Shown here: piece by piece, positions 1-9,135 of the stretch
How positions within the stretch are numbered: position 1 is the first letter of the stretch
Layout: each line of letters starts with the position of its first letter
Source of the DNA: Shinella lacus
GTDB taxonomy: Bacteria; Pseudomonadota; Alphaproteobacteria; Rhizobiales; Rhizobiaceae
Assembly (NCBI RefSeq): GCF_010994755.1
Contig: NZ_WHSB02000002.1
Coordinates: 372,001 to 436,000 of the forward strand
Length of the DNA: 64,000 bases
Reading direction: 5' to 3'
Translations under genes and position numbers: made by a program
Notes under the pieces: generated by a model
Databases searched by the model: none
Seen by the model: only the letters and a program-made list of their open reading frames with translations
What the model was told of the DNA's origin: nothing

Positions 1-1
1 C

Positions 2-115
2 CTGAAGCCCGTCAAGGACTACAAGGCCCGCCACGCCTCCACCATGCTGACCTTCGATGCCGTGGTGGATGCCATCGGCCAGATCGAGGCGAAGCGGCTG
101 GAAAAGGCGGGGTGA
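2..115 (+). CDS. NifU/IscU-like iron-sulfur cluster scaffold protein, C-terminal end only
   Basis: Only the last 37 residues are in the window; the frame enters from the left edge and ends at the TGA at 113-115. The visible tail contains DYKARHAST and LTFDAVVDAI, which resembles the C-terminus of the iron-sulfur cluster assembly scaffold proteins that commonly precede yidD in Rhizobiaceae. No cluster-ligand cysteines are visible because they lie upstream. The yidD start follows within 6 bases, so the two are probably co-transcribed. The assignment rests on the tail and on neighbourhood, so it is tentative. Confidence 0.6.
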   Translation: MKPVKDYKARHASTMLTFDAVVDAIGQIEAKRLEKAG

Positions 116-121
116 GGCGCG

Positions 122-499
122 GTGTGCGACGCCCCGGATTGCCGGCATGCCGGCGCGCGGCTCGCCTATAGGGGCCGCAACTGGCCGGGGCCGTTCCGCC
201 GCACGCCGGGCCGCCTTGCCGGCATGGGCTTCATCCGGCTCTACCAGCTGACAATCTCCGGCTTCATCGGCCATGGCTGCCGGCACCTGCCGACCTGCTC
301 GGAATATGGTTTTGAGGCGATCGCCCGCCACGGCCTGTGGCAGGGCGGGTTTTTGGCGCTGTTCCGCGTCGCCCGCTGCGGCCCCGGCGGCACGCATGGC
401 TTCGATCCCGTGCCGGAGGCGCTGGAGAGCCGCTTTCGCTGGTGGGCGCCGTGGCGGCTGTGGCGCGTGGCAAAAAGCCGGGAAGGGGCAAGGCCGTGA
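122..499 (+). CDS. yidD: Membrane protein insertion efficiency factor YidD
   Basis: A 125-residue protein with the YidD signature: an amphipathic N-terminal stretch (GFIRLYQLTISGF) followed by CRHLPTCSEYGFEAI, where the paired cysteines and the S-E-Y motif are diagnostic, then a G-W/L-x-G-G-F region and a C-rich RCGPGG turn. YidD is a small peripheral inner-membrane protein that assists YidC-dependent insertion. The family is often 70-120 residues. The start is a GTG at 122, seven bases after the previous stop; an internal start at the ATG near 224 (MGFIRLYQL) is possible. Confidence 0.9.
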   Translation: MCDAPDCRHAGARLAYRGRNWPGPFRRTPGRLAGMGFIRLYQLTISGFIGHGCRHLPTCSEYGFEAIARHGLWQGGFLALFRVARCGPGGTHGFDPVPEALESRFRWWAPWRLWRVAKSREGARP

Positions 500-557
500 C
501 CGTGCCGATGAATTTTCGCCACGCCGCGCACGCTGCGCCACAGGATATCTGGCGCGC

Positions 558-1085
558 ATGATCAGCCATGTTGCCCTCCTGCACTCGATCGTGCTTGGCC
601 CGGGCCGCCGCGTCGTGATGGCGGAGCTGAAGGCGATGGCCGAGAGGCTCGGCTTTGCCAATCCCCGCACGCTGGTCGCGACCGGCAACCTCGTCTTCGA
701 TGCGCAGCACGCGGACCTCGCGACGCTGGAAAACCGGCTGGAAGCGGCATTCCGCGAAACATTCGGCAAACATGTCGATATCATCCTGCGCCGCGCCGAC
801 GCCTGGAAACGGCTCGCCGCCGGCAATCCATTCCCGGGCGATGACGGCGCCAATGTCTGCGTGCGCGTGATGCGCGAACCGCTCGGCCCCGCGGCCCTCG
901 AAAAACTCGAAAAGCTGGCCGCCCCGGAACTGCGCCTCGCCCTCGTCGACGGCGACCTCTGGATCGACTTTCGCGGCAAGCCGAGCGAAACGAAACTGCT
1001 CTCGCACCTGACGACCAAAAAACTCGGCATCGGCACGCTGCGCAACGCCAACACCGTCAACGGCCTCGCGGCGATGCTCGGCTGA
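558..1085 (+). CDS. DUF1697 family protein
   Basis: A 175-residue soluble protein matching the DUF1697 pattern: an N-terminal strand (HVALLHSIVLGPGRRVVMAEL), a conserved ATGNLVFD segment in place of the usual SGNVVF, and a C-terminal K-x-L-G-I-G-T-L-R-N-x-N-T-V motif, all typical of the family. Its biochemical function is unknown. The frame is open further upstream, but the ATG at 558 begins the conserved domain. It lies 58 bases after yidD on the same strand. No membrane segment or signal peptide is visible. Confidence 0.85.
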   Translation: MISHVALLHSIVLGPGRRVVMAELKAMAERLGFANPRTLVATGNLVFDAQHADLATLENRLEAAFRETFGKHVDIILRRADAWKRLAAGNPFPGDDGANVCVRVMREPLGPAALEKLEKLAAPELRLALVDGDLWIDFRGKPSETKLLSHLTTKKLGIGTLRNANTVNGLAAMLG

Positions 1086-1431
1086 CGGGGCAGAGCGGCT
1101 TGCATGGCGGCTCTAAACCAACCTCGCGTACGCGGGGAAGCGGGAAGCCTGTCACAACGGAAATTCGCATTCCCGCAGCGTTTCGCGCCTCTTCCGCTCC
1201 TGCCACATGTCCCGGCAGTAAAAGAAAGTGTCTCCTCTCGCCCGCATCGACACGTTACGCGATCCGTCCGGCGTCGGAAGGAGGTTTTTAGGATACGGTA
1301 GGTTTGGGGGCAGAGAAAATTATGGAGGTGAATTTAGACGTTGAGGCCTGTGTTGCCCCTGTTTGTCGCGGGTTTTCGTTGACAGCCAAATTCTGGGATG
1401 CATTCTGTTCTCAACAACCAAGGGGTGAATT
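1086..1431. other. Intergenic region at the left edge of a low-GC insert
   Basis: 346 bases without a convincing gene. The first 200 bases are GC-rich like the host; from about 1290 the composition turns AT-rich and stays so to about 2812. A short palindrome CGCGTACGCG lies at 1125-1134. Small reading frames at 1100-1301 overlap in two phases and show no family resemblance. A possible promoter precedes the next gene. No integrase, attachment-site duplication or tRNA is visible. Confidence 0.5.
1379..1407 (+). promoter_or_regulatory. Possible sigma-70-type promoter for the frameshifted AlbA-like gene
   Basis: TTGACA at 1379-1384 is a perfect -35 hexamer. At 16-17 bases' spacing the matches to a -10 box (CATTCT or ATTCTG) are poor. 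The GTG start at 1432 is 25 bases downstream, with AGGGGTG as a plausible ribosome site at 1421-1427. The call rests mainly on the -35. Confidence 0.35.
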
Positions 1432-2810
1432 GTGGTAGACGTAAGGGATGTATCTAAAGAAGAATTTGGCGGAATTCTGGGGTTACAAGAGAGCTATTTT
1501 TGCGACCTTAAAAGTAAGCGAATTGCACCCGCAAAATTGTCTCGGTCAATTTCAGCATTCGCAAACGCAAGTGGCGGTGAAGTTTACGTTGGCATTGAAG
1601 AGCTCGACGTCGCAGATGGAAAAAAGCGTTCTTGGGATGGCTTTTCTGATCAGGAAGAGGCGAATGCCATATTTCAAGTGATGTCAGAATTAGACCCACT
1701 AGGAAGCAATTTTTCAGGCCAATTCCTTCGATATCAAGGCGCGCCTGGCTTAGTTCTTTATTTGGCAATTTCAAAGACACAAAGTGTCGCTCATTCAACT
1801 GATGGTGGCGTATATAGGCGAAATAATGCGTCTAACCTTCCGTTAAAAGATGAAGCGCTTGAACGCCTAAAATACGATAAGGGTGTCCGATCTTACGAAA
1901 ATGAGAAGATGGCAGTCGAGACTGACGAGGTTACAAACTCGAATATTGTTATCGAGTTTCTTATTGATGCGGTTCCGACGGGAGAACCTGCGGAGTGGCT
2001 TAAGAAACAATTTTTGTTGATTGATGGCACTCCAACCGTCGCGAGCGTGCTTCTTTTTTCGGACAACCCTCAAGCCTCGCTACCTAAGCGCTCAGCTATC
2101 AAGATATTGCGTTATAAAACGAAAGCCGAAGCTGAAAGGGACTACTTATCGTCTGACCCTGAAACTATTGAAGGGCCGATATATAATCTAATCTATGATG
2201 CCGTTGACCGGGTTAAGGAAATTATCGAAGGAATTGAGAAGATTGGCCCGGCTGGCATGGAAAAGTAGAATACCCACAAGAAGCTTTGCACGAAATTCTC
2301 ACTAATGCGGTCCTTCATCGTGATTATAGTGTTGCCGCGGACGTTCAAGTTCGTATATTTGATAATAGAGTTGAGATAGAAAGCCCAGGAAAGCTACCTG
2401 GTCATGTCACAATTGGAAATATAGCGAAAACACAGTTCGCCAGAAATCCTAGAATTGTAAGGATTATCAATAAATTTAAGAATCCTCCAAATAAGGATGT
2501 TGGCGAAGGTATTAATACCGCTTTTGAAGCCATGGAAAAGCTGCGCTTGAAGAGGCCGGAATTCCAAGAAACTGAATCTTCAGTTCTTGTAATTTTGCGT
2601 CACGAAAGCTTGGCATCACCAGAGCAAATTGTTTTGGAGTACCTAAAGGAAAACAACGAAATAACAAATCAGATTGCACGCGATTTGACTGGGATTAAGT
2701 CGGAAAATACTATGAAGAACGTGTTCTATCGTTTGAGGGATGGCGGCCAATTGGAGCAGGTTCCTAAGGTAAAAGGCAAAAAACACTCCTGGCGAAAGCC
2801 CACTACCTAG
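1432..2810 (+). pseudogene. AlbA_2/Schlafen-like plus HATPase_c_4 ATP-binding protein, interrupted by a frameshift
   Basis: Two abutting frames together read as one RecG-like/Schlafen-type regulator of about 450 residues. Part one (1432-2268, 278 aa) holds the AlbA_2 domain, with SRSISAFANASGGEVYVGIE and a later GGVYRRNNASN. Part two (from about 2262 to 2810) holds the HATPase_c_4 region, with ALHEILTNAVLHRDYS and a GEGINTAFEAM motif, then a winged-helix-like C-terminus. Frame one stops at TAG 2266-2268. One more A in the A-run at 2261-2264 would restore GMEKVEYPQEALHE, so a single-base deletion or sequencing error is likely. Composition is far more AT-rich than its neighbours, which suggests transfer. 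Proteins of this class are often found with mobile or defence genes, but none lie beside it. Confidence 0.75.
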
Positions 2811-2954
2811 CGATAGAGGAGTGGGGTGCTGAACTGCCACCCCTTCCAATCCCCCCATTTTCCCCTTATACCGCGCGACGCACGCGCCGGCATTCCGGCT
2901 TTACCCTCGCATACCACCCGCATTCGTTGGCGGGACTGGATAGGAGATTTTTTG

Positions 2955-4925
2955 ATGTCTGCACCCGTTTCCCTCACTTTTCCCGATGGTTCCGTCCGCG
3001 AATATCCCGCGGGCTCGACCGGGCGTGATGTTGCCGAGGCGATTTCCAAGTCTTTGGCCAAGAAGGCGATTGCGATTGCGCTCGATGGCGAGTTGCGCGA
3101 TCTCTCCGAGACCGTTTCGAACGGCCGGATCGAGATCGTCACCCGCGAGGACGATCGCGCGCTGGAGCTGATCCGCCACGACGCCGCCCATGTGATGGCG
3201 GAGGCGGTGCAGGAGCTTTGGCCGGGCACGCAGGTGACCATCGGCCCGGTCATCGACAACGGCTTCTATTACGACTTTGCCAAGGATGAGCCCTTCACGC
3301 CGGACGATCTGCCGAAGATCGAAAAGCGCATGAAGGAGATTATCCAGCGCAACAAGCCGTTCACCCGGGAAGTGTGGTCGCGCGACAAGGCCAAGGACGT
3401 CTTTGCCGCCAAGGGCGAGAAGTACAAGGTCGAGCTGGTCGATGCGATCCCCGAGGGGCAGGACCTGAAGATCTATTACCAGGGCGACTGGTTCGACCTG
3501 TGTCGCGGCCCGCACATGGCCGCGACCGGCCAGATCGGCACGGCCTTCAAGCTGATGAAGGTCGCGGGCGCCTATTGGCGCGGCGACAGCAACAACCCGA
3601 TGCTGACGCGCATCTACGGCACCGCCTGGCGCACGCAGGAGGAGCTCGACAGCTACCTGCACATCCTCGCCGAAGCCGAAAAGCGTGACCATCGCCGGCT
3701 CGGCCGCGAAATGGACCTGTTCCACTTCCAGGAGGAAGGGCCGGGCGTCGTCTTCTGGCACGGCAAGGGCTGGCGCATGTTCCAGACGCTCGTCGCCTAT
3801 ATGCGCCGCCGTCTCGCCGGGACCTATGAAGAGGTGAACGCGCCGCAGGTGCTCGACAAGTCGCTCTGGGAAACCTCCGGCCACTGGGGCTGGTATCGCG
3901 ACAACATGTTCAAGGTGACTGTTGCCGGCGACGAGACCGACGACGAGCGCGTCTTCGCGCTGAAGCCGATGAACTGCCCGGGCCATGTGCAGATCTTCAA
4001 GCATGGCTTGAAGTCCTATCGCGAACTGCCTGTCCGGCTTGCGGAATTCGGCAATGTGCATCGCTACGAGCCTTCCGGCGCGCTGCATGGGCTGATGCGC
4101 GTGCGCGGCTTCACGCAGGACGATGCGCATGTCTTCTGCACCGACGAGCAGATGGCGGCGGAATGCCTGCGCATCAACGACCTCATCCTCTCGGTCTACA
4201 AGGATTTCGGCTTCGAGGAGGTGACGATCAAGCTCTCCACGCGTCCGGAAAAGCGCGTCGGCTCCGACGACTTGTGGGATCGGGCCGAGGGAGTGATGAA
4301 GCAGGTGCTGGACACGATCCAGCAGCAATCGAACAACATCAAGACCGGCATCCTGCCGGGCGAGGGCGCGTTCTACGGGCCGAAGTTCGAATATACGCTG
4401 AAGGACGCCATCGGCCGCGAATGGCAGTGCGGCACCACGCAGGTCGACTTCAACCTGCCGGAACGGTTCGGCGCCTTCTACATCGACCAGAACTCCGACA
4501 AGAAGCAGCCGGTGATGATCCACCGCGCCATTTGCGGCTCGATGGAGCGCTTCCTCGGCATTCTCATCGAGAACTTTGCCGGGCACATGCCGCTGTGGAT
4601 CGCGCCGATGCAGGTGGTGGTCGCGACCATCACCTCGGATGCCGACGACTACGGCCGCGAGGTGGCGGAGCTTCTGCGCGAGGCGGGCCTGACGGTCGAG
4701 ACCGACTTCCGCAACGAGAAGATCAACTACAAGGTCCGCGAGCATTCGGTCAGCAAGGTTCCGGTCATCGTGGTCTGCGGCAAGCGGGAGGCGGAGGAAC
4801 GCTCCGTCAACATCCGCCGGCTGGGTTCGCAGAACCAGACGGCGATGTCGCTTACCGAGGCGATCGCCGCGCTGACGCTGGAAGCCATGGCCCCGGATCT
4901 GAAGCGCAAGCTCGGCAAGGCGTGA
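2955..4925 (+). CDS. thrS: Threonyl-tRNA synthetase
   Basis: 656 residues, close to the usual length of about 640. Domains in order: N-terminal TGS domain (residues 1-62), the editing domain with its HxxxH (HDAAH near residue 76) and CRGPH motifs, the class II catalytic core with [23 protein letters not shown] (motif 2) and [11 protein letters not shown] (motif 3), and a C-terminal anticodon-binding domain. The Cys of MNCPGH and two downstream histidines are the expected zinc ligands. The ATG at 2955 is preceded by TAGGAGAT; the upstream open frame (from 2826) is not conserved coding. A hairpin with a T-run follows the stop. Confidence 0.97.
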   Translation: MSAPVSLTFPDGSVREYPAGSTGRDVAEAISKSLAKKAIAIALDGELRDLSETVSNGRIEIVTREDDRALELIRHDAAHVMAEAVQELWPGTQVTIGPVIDNGFYYDFAKDEPFTPDDLPKIEKRMKEIIQRNKPFTREVWSRDKAKDVFAAKGEKYKVELVDAIPEGQDLKIYYQGDWFDLCRGPHMAATGQIGTAFKLMKVAGAYWRGDSNNPMLTRIYGTAWRTQEELDSYLHILAEAEKRDHRRLGREMDLFHFQEEGPGVVFWHGKGWRMFQTLVAYMRRRLAGTYEEVNAPQVLDKSLWETSGHWGWYRDNMFKVTVAGDETDDERVFALKPMNCPGHVQIFKHGLKSYRELPVRLAEFGNVHRYEPSGALHGLMRVRGFTQDDAHVFCTDEQMAAECLRINDLILSVYKDFGFEEVTIKLSTRPEKRVGSDDLWDRAEGVMKQVLDTIQQQSNNIKTGILPGEGAFYGPKFEYTLKDAIGREWQCGTTQVDFNLPERFGAFYIDQNSDKKQPVMIHRAICGSMERFLGILIENFAGHMPLWIAPMQVVVATITSDADDYGREVAELLREAGLTVETDFRNEKINYKVREHSVSKVPVIVVCGKREAEERSVNIRRLGSQNQTAMSLTEAIAALTLEAMAPDLKRKLGKA

Positions 4926-4957
4926 ACGTTTACGCCGATTGTCGGAAAACTGTAATG

Positions 4958-4990
4958 ATCCCGTGCTAGCTAGTGCGGGATTATCTTTTT
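4958..4990 (+). terminator. Rho-independent terminator after thrS
   Basis: ATCCCG at 4958-4963 pairs with CGGGAT at 4976-4981; the intervening TGCTAG/CTAGTG pairs with two G-U wobbles. It is followed by TTATCTTTTT. The T-run ends just before the next gene's ribosome site. Confidence 0.7.
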
Positions 4991-5000
4991 GGGGAATACC

Positions 5001-5843
5001 GTGCGGTTCAAGGAACTCTCCTACGCCAACGAAAACGATCCGCGCCTCAAACGATGGTTCATCCGCTCCATGGAAGGTCTCGCCGGTCGTAACCGCTACG
5101 CCCGGCTCTATGACATCTGGCGCAAATCCATCGTCGGGCACAGCGCGCGGGTCTTCGGCGACATGCTGGAACTCATCAATGTGCGGCTGCGCGTGCAGGG
5201 CTCCTGGCCGCCGCCGGACCTGCCGCAAGGCCCCGTCGTCATCGTCGCCAACCACCCGTTCGGCATCGGCGACGGCATTGCGGTGCTGGCGCTCGCCGAG
5301 CAGCTCGGCCGGCCGTTCAAGGTGATGATCCACAACGACCTGCTCAAAGTGCCGGAAATGCAGCCCTATGCGCTGCCGGTCTCCTTCGAGGAAACCAAGG
5401 AGGCGCTGGCGCTCAACATGAAGACGCGGGCGGAAGCCGTGCGGCTCCTGAAGGAGGGCACGACGGTGATCGTGTTCCCGGCGGGCGGCGTGGCAACGGC
5501 GAAGAAGGTTTTCGGCCGCGCGGAAGACCTGCCGTGGAAGATGTTTCCGGCAAAGCTCATCCAGTCGGCGCAGGCAAACGTCATTCCCGTCTTCTTCGAG
5601 GGGCAGAACGGCCGGCTCTTCCATCTGGCGAGCAAGGTCTCGATGACGCTGCGCCTGTCGCTCCTGATCCGCGAGTTCCAGAAACTCTCCGGCTCGACGA
5701 TCGCCGCGCGCATCGGCGGCGTCATTCCCTGGGCGGAGCTCGATGCGGGCGACCGCAAGAACATCATGGCGCGGCTCTACGAGGCCGTCTTCGCCATGGC
5801 GCCGCTGCCGAAGCCGAAACCGTTCATGCGGCGGGCAGGCTAG
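5001..5843 (+). CDS. PlsC-family acyltransferase (lysophospholipid acyltransferase-like)
   Basis: A 280-residue protein with the acyltransferase NHx4D motif (NHPFGIGDG near residue 83) and a later FPAGG block typical of 1-acylglycerol-3-phosphate acyltransferases. It probably transfers an acyl chain to a lyso-lipid at the inner membrane; the acceptor cannot be told from sequence, and an ornithine-lipid or similar acceptor is possible. The start is taken as GTG 5001, with GGGGAA four to five bases upstream; a TTG at 4989 in the same frame falls in the terminator T-run. It converges with the next gene, overlapping by four bases. Confidence 0.8.
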   Translation: MRFKELSYANENDPRLKRWFIRSMEGLAGRNRYARLYDIWRKSIVGHSARVFGDMLELINVRLRVQGSWPPPDLPQGPVVIVANHPFGIGDGIAVLALAEQLGRPFKVMIHNDLLKVPEMQPYALPVSFEETKEALALNMKTRAEAVRLLKEGTTVIVFPAGGVATAKKVFGRAEDLPWKMFPAKLIQSAQANVIPVFFEGQNGRLFHLASKVSMTLRLSLLIREFQKLSGSTIAARIGGVIPWAELDAGDRKNIMARLYEAVFAMAPLPKPKPFMRRAG

Positions 5844-6844
5844 TCCACCACGTCTTCCGCGGCGGCCTTCTGCTCGTTGGCGTTTTCGTCGAGCAGCACT
5901 TCCACATCGGTATTGACGCCGGCCTTCACCGCGAAATCGCGCTGGTAGATGCGGTTCTTGTTGCGGGCGACAGCGATGTAGCTGCCTTCCGCCAGAACCA
6001 GCGTCGGGAAGGCGCCGACGCTTTCGCTGACCGTATCGCCGGACGAGGTGAGGATCGACCAGGCCGTGTCGGCGATCGCCTCGCCGCCGGGCTCGGAGAC
6101 GAGTTTCAGCGTCAGCTTCGCAGCACGGTGCTGGATCGTCGCGCGCGTCAGCTTACCGGCCTCGACCTGGATATCGGCGCGGATCACGGCGTTCACCGTG
6201 CCGTAGTCGGAAACGACATGGTAGGTGCCGGCGTTGAGCCGCACCACGGAATTCGGCTTCACTTCGGCGACGACGAGGTTGCGCTCGCCATCCTCGCGCA
6301 CTTCGGCGGCGAAGATCGAAAAGCTCAATTCCTTCGGCGGAATGCGCACGTCGGAGCCGGACACGGCATTCAGCATGATGCCGCCGGCATCGAGCACCAT
6401 GACCTGCTTGTCGACGTCGCCATCCGTGGGCACCAGCAACTTCTTCGTGGCGCCGGCGCGGCCGAAGGCGACGTTGACGAAATATTCGCCGGGCACCAGC
6501 TGGAAGGCGGCCGAGCCGCCCTCGGAGGTGGCGAGCAGCGGCAGCTTGCCGTCGGCACCCGGGATCGGCGAGAAGACGCGCCAGGTGAGGCCGTGCTGCA
6601 TGGGGCTGCCGTCCTTGGTCAGCAGCGCCTCGCAGGTCACGTCGCGCAGGTTGTCCGGCGTCGCCTCGCCGGTGACGATCGGGTTGAACGAGGTGAGCTT
6701 GCCGCTCTTCAGCGGGGTGCCGATCTGGGAGAAACTGTCCAGCGATTCCTGCGCACGAGCCGGTGCCAACGACGAGAGAAGGGTCACGATCGCGACGCTC
6801 ACGGCAATGCCGAAATGGGGGGCGGAATGGGGCGGCATGCGCAT
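5840..6844 (-). CDS. Conserved exported protein of unknown function
   Basis: A 334-residue protein with a clear signal peptide: a basic start (MRMPPHSAPH), a hydrophobic core (VAIVTLLSSLA) and an APARAQE cleavage region. The mature part has repeated beta-rich segments of similar pattern (GEYFVNVAFGRAGATKKLLV, GTYHVVSDYGTVNAVIRADI, GSYIAVARNKNRIYQRDFAV), suggesting three or four Ig- or carboxypeptidase-regulatory-like beta domains. The start at 6844 is preferred over an in-frame ATG at 6925 because it begins the signal peptide and has AGGAAG upstream. It is divergent from the nitroreductase gene. No enzymatic motif is seen. Confidence 0.75.
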   Translation of the reverse strand: MRMPPHSAPHFGIAVSVAIVTLLSSLAPARAQESLDSFSQIGTPLKSGKLTSFNPIVTGEATPDNLRDVTCEALLTKDGSPMQHGLTWRVFSPIPGADGKLPLLATSEGGSAAFQLVPGEYFVNVAFGRAGATKKLLVPTDGDVDKQVMVLDAGGIMLNAVSGSDVRIPPKELSFSIFAAEVREDGERNLVVAEVKPNSVVRLNAGTYHVVSDYGTVNAVIRADIQVEAGKLTRATIQHRAAKLTLKLVSEPGGEAIADTAWSILTSSGDTVSESVGAFPTLVLAEGSYIAVARNKNRIYQRDFAVKAGVNTDVEVLLDENANEQKAAAEDVVD

Positions 6845-6945
6845 GGGGACGGTTGACTTCCTGACTGTAAGGCTCCACTTGAAGACCCGGCTAATGGCAT
6901 TTTCAAGGCCGCATCCGCGGGCCAAGATATTGGAACTCCCTCCCG

Positions 6946-7530
6946 ATGAAAACCGAAATCAAGCTGATCGATTATCTTTCGACCCGCCGGTCGATCCCTG
7001 CCTTCCAGATGGGCGAACCCGGCCCCTCGAAGGGCGAGGTGGAGGCCATGCTGACGCTCGCCTCGCGCGTGCCGGACCACGGCAAGCTCGCCCCCTGGCG
7101 CTTCATCGTCTATCGCGGCGAGGAGCGCCGGCGCATCAGCGAGGCACTCGCCAAGATCGCGATCGGCGACAAGCCGGAGCTTTCCGAGGAAATGGTGAAG
7201 GTGGAAAACACGCGGCTCACCCGCGCGCCGGTCGTCGTTGCCGTCGTCAGCCGCGCCGCACCGCACTTCAAAATTCCGGAATGGGAGCAGCTCATGTCGG
7301 CGGGCGCCGTCTGCCTCAACATGGTGATCGCGGCCAATGCGCATGGTTTCTCCTCGAACTGGCTGACCGAGTGGTATGCCTACGACCCGCGCGCCTATGC
7401 GATCCTCGGCGTCAACGAGGGCGAGAAGATCGCCGGCTTCATCCATATCGGCACGCCCACCGTGCCGCCGACCGAACGGCCGCGGCCGGAGCTTTCCGAG
7501 ATCGTCACATGGGTGGGCGATGACACCTGA
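6946..7530 (+). CDS. Nitroreductase family protein
   Basis: 194 residues with the nitroreductase fold: the N-terminal R-R-S motif (STRRSIPAF) that contacts FMN phosphate, the [15 protein letters not shown] segment, a central [22 protein letters not shown] helix, and a C-terminal GFIHIGTP strand. It is likely an FMN-dependent NAD(P)H oxidoreductase of the small YdjA-like group, acting in the cytoplasm; the substrate is unknown. Its end overlaps the next gene by 11 bases, so the two flavin-related genes are translationally coupled. Confidence 0.88.
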   Translation: MKTEIKLIDYLSTRRSIPAFQMGEPGPSKGEVEAMLTLASRVPDHGKLAPWRFIVYRGEERRRISEALAKIAIGDKPELSEEMVKVENTRLTRAPVVVAVVSRAAPHFKIPEWEQLMSAGAVCLNMVIAANAHGFSSNWLTEWYAYDPRAYAILGVNEGEKIAGFIHIGTPTVPPTERPRPELSEIVTWVGDDT

Positions 7531-8143
7531 CGCGCTGTTCTACGAGACGGCGGACAACGCCCACGGCCTGAAGCACGATCCCTTCAAGGCGATCGTCGCG
7601 CCGCGGCCGATCGGCTGGATCGGCACGAAGGCGGGGGATGGGCGGCTGAACCTCTCGCCCTATTCGTTCTTCAACGCGGTCAGCGACCGGCCGAAGCTCG
7701 TGATGTTCTCGTCGAGCGGCCACAAGGACAGCGTGACGAATATCGAGGAGACCGGCGTCTTCACCTGCTCGCTGGCGAGCCGGCATCTGGCCGAAGAGAT
7801 GAATGCGAGCTCGGTTGCCGTTCCTTACGGCGTGGACGAATTCGACATTGCCAAGCTCACGCCGGTGACCGGCCGTCTCGTCGATGCGCCCTATGTCGGC
7901 GAAGCCTATGCGGCGCTCGAATGCCGCGCGACGCAGATCCTGCGGCCGGTCGATCTCGACGGGCGGGAATCGGACAACTGGGTGGTGTTCGGCCAGGTTG
8001 TCGGCATCCACATCAGCCCGGAAATCCTGCGCGACAGCAGGATCGACATGGCGGTCGCACGCCCGCTCGGCCGGATGGGCTACATGGATTATTGCGACGG
8101 CGGGGCAGATGTCTTCGCCATGGGGCGGCCGAAGGCTGGGTGA
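7520..8143 (+). CDS. Flavin reductase-like domain protein
   Basis: 207 residues of the flavin-reductase/FMN-binding split-barrel family: [14 protein letters not shown] near the N-terminus, [22 protein letters not shown], and the [18 protein letters not shown] segment are characteristic. The usual role is FMN binding and NAD(P)H-linked flavin reduction, possibly supplying a partner. The ATG at 7520 lies inside the end of the nitroreductase gene, which supports a two-gene operon. The stop is directly before the first palindromic repeat of the element at 8146. Confidence 0.85.
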   Translation: MTPDALFYETADNAHGLKHDPFKAIVAPRPIGWIGTKAGDGRLNLSPYSFFNAVSDRPKLVMFSSSGHKDSVTNIEETGVFTCSLASRHLAEEMNASSVAVPYGVDEFDIAKLTPVTGRLVDAPYVGEAYAALECRATQILRPVDLDGRESDNWVVFGQVVGIHISPEILRDSRIDMAVARPLGRMGYMDYCDGGADVFAMGRPKAG

Positions 8144-8145
8144 GG

Positions 8146-8381
8146 GTGGATCCTCGGGTCAAGCCCGAGGATGACGGAGGAGAGGTGGTGCCCTGTGTCG
8201 GGGGAGCGCCGCGGCGCGGGTTAGCGCACCTATTGATATCCCCGACGCCCTTGATGCATCCCGCGCGACCGTACTGTTTTGCCCGCTGTTCTCACGCAGG
8301 CCGTCGTCCTCGCATGACGGTGCTGTTTCGCCGGTCGTTCCCACACACTCCGTCATCCTCGGGCTTGACCCGAGGATCCAC
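8146..8381. repeat. Paired inverted-repeat element, copy 1 (MITE-like)
   Basis: A 35-base unit at 8146-8180 beginning GTGGATCCTCGGG is repeated as its reverse complement at 8348-8381 with no mismatch over 34 bases. Each unit is itself a palindrome: ATCCTCGGG (8150-8158) and CCCGAGGAT (8164-8172) around a five-base loop. The two units enclose 167 bases with no gene. A second such pair with the same orientation lies at 30788-31012. No transposase and no clear target duplication are seen. Confidence 0.8.
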
Positions 8382-9003
8382 GGCCACCTGCGTACACTGT
8401 TTGGATGATGGCCATCTGTGCCGGGTCGCTTGCGAGGCGCCCGAAGAACCCGTCGTCGCGTGAGCGGTCGCAATCCGCCAGGAAAAGCTCTCCAGCGAGG
8501 TCCGAGGCCGAATCGTAGGCTGGGATGCAGGCGGCTGCGGCGGTGAGCAGGACGGCGGCGCGGGCTGCGGCGAAGGTGGGGGGGCATTCGCCGCTTTCGG
8601 TGCGGGTCGGTTCTACGCCGAGGGTTTTTACAAGGCCCCTCTGGTCCCAAACCAGACCGGCTAGCCGTGTGGTTTTGCCGGAGAAGCCTTGCGGCGACAC
8701 GGGTGCCGGCAGGATGCCGTCGGTGATCGCGAGAATCGGCGTACTGCCTTCCGCTAGGTTTTCTTCCGCTTCGGCTACGGAGAGCAGGACGGCCAGCCGT
8801 TGGATGTCGGCACCCGTGCGGCAGCCGGTGAGGGCGATGCCGGTGGCACCGCCTGCAAAGGCTTGGCGGAGCATTTCGAGGCTGGCGTCGGGGTTTACGA
8901 CGACAAAACGACCCTTGATGCCTGAGTCGCCGGCATAAACCAGCGCGCCGCGTCCCGCCGGGGGCGGGGCGGTCTCAAGCATGGCGTGGGGCAGCGGTTC
9001 CAT
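8353..9003 (-). CDS. Conserved protein, possible CitE/HpcH-HpaI aldolase-fold
   Basis: 216 residues. The C-terminal half (SGECPPTFAAARAAVLLTAAAA, then IPAYDSASDL, and DPAQMAIIQ near the end) resembles the last third of citrate-lyase-beta/HpcH proteins, where the equivalent is a DPAQ or HPAQ segment. The usual catalytic arginine and acidic metal ligands are not evident, so it may be a non-enzymatic relative. The last eight residues (GSSGQARG) and the stop codon are encoded by the palindromic repeat at 8348-8381. The start is uncertain: ATG 9003 has its purine tract unusually close, and ATG 8982 is an alternative. It is divergent from the DUF2336 gene. Confidence 0.6.
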   Translation of the reverse strand: MEPLPHAMLETAPPPAGRGALVYAGDSGIKGRFVVVNPDASLEMLRQAFAGGATGIALTGCRTGADIQRLAVLLSVAEAEENLAEGSTPILAITDGILPAPVSPQGFSGKTTRLAGLVWDQRGLVKTLGVEPTRTESGECPPTFAAARAAVLLTAAAACIPAYDSASDLAGELFLADCDRSRDDGFFGRLASDPAQMAIIQTVYAGGRGSSGQARG

Positions 9004-9135
9004 ACCTTTTCATAGGGCTTTGCGCCCGCTCCTGGCAACGACCATCCGGTTAACGGATATGGTGAACCAATCTTAAACACTTTGCCGCTAGCGTGTTTTT
9101 CGTAGCAGTTGTGGTGCAGGCGTTTGGGGCGTCCA

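Noticed and set aside
1100-1301. Two short overlapping frames before the low-GC insert
   Set aside because: They are in two phases over the same bases, lack ribosome sites and resemble no known family.
2259-2268. Programmed -1 frameshift in the AlbA-like gene
   Set aside because: The heptamer G-GAA-AAG is not a canonical slippery site and re-pairing in the P site would be poor; a missing A is simpler.
2901-5624. 907-codon open frame on the minus strand opposite thrS and the acyltransferase gene
   Set aside because: It is a phase-shifted mirror of two well-supported genes, is rich in Arg/His/Leu/Asp from high-GC codons, and shows no family resemblance.
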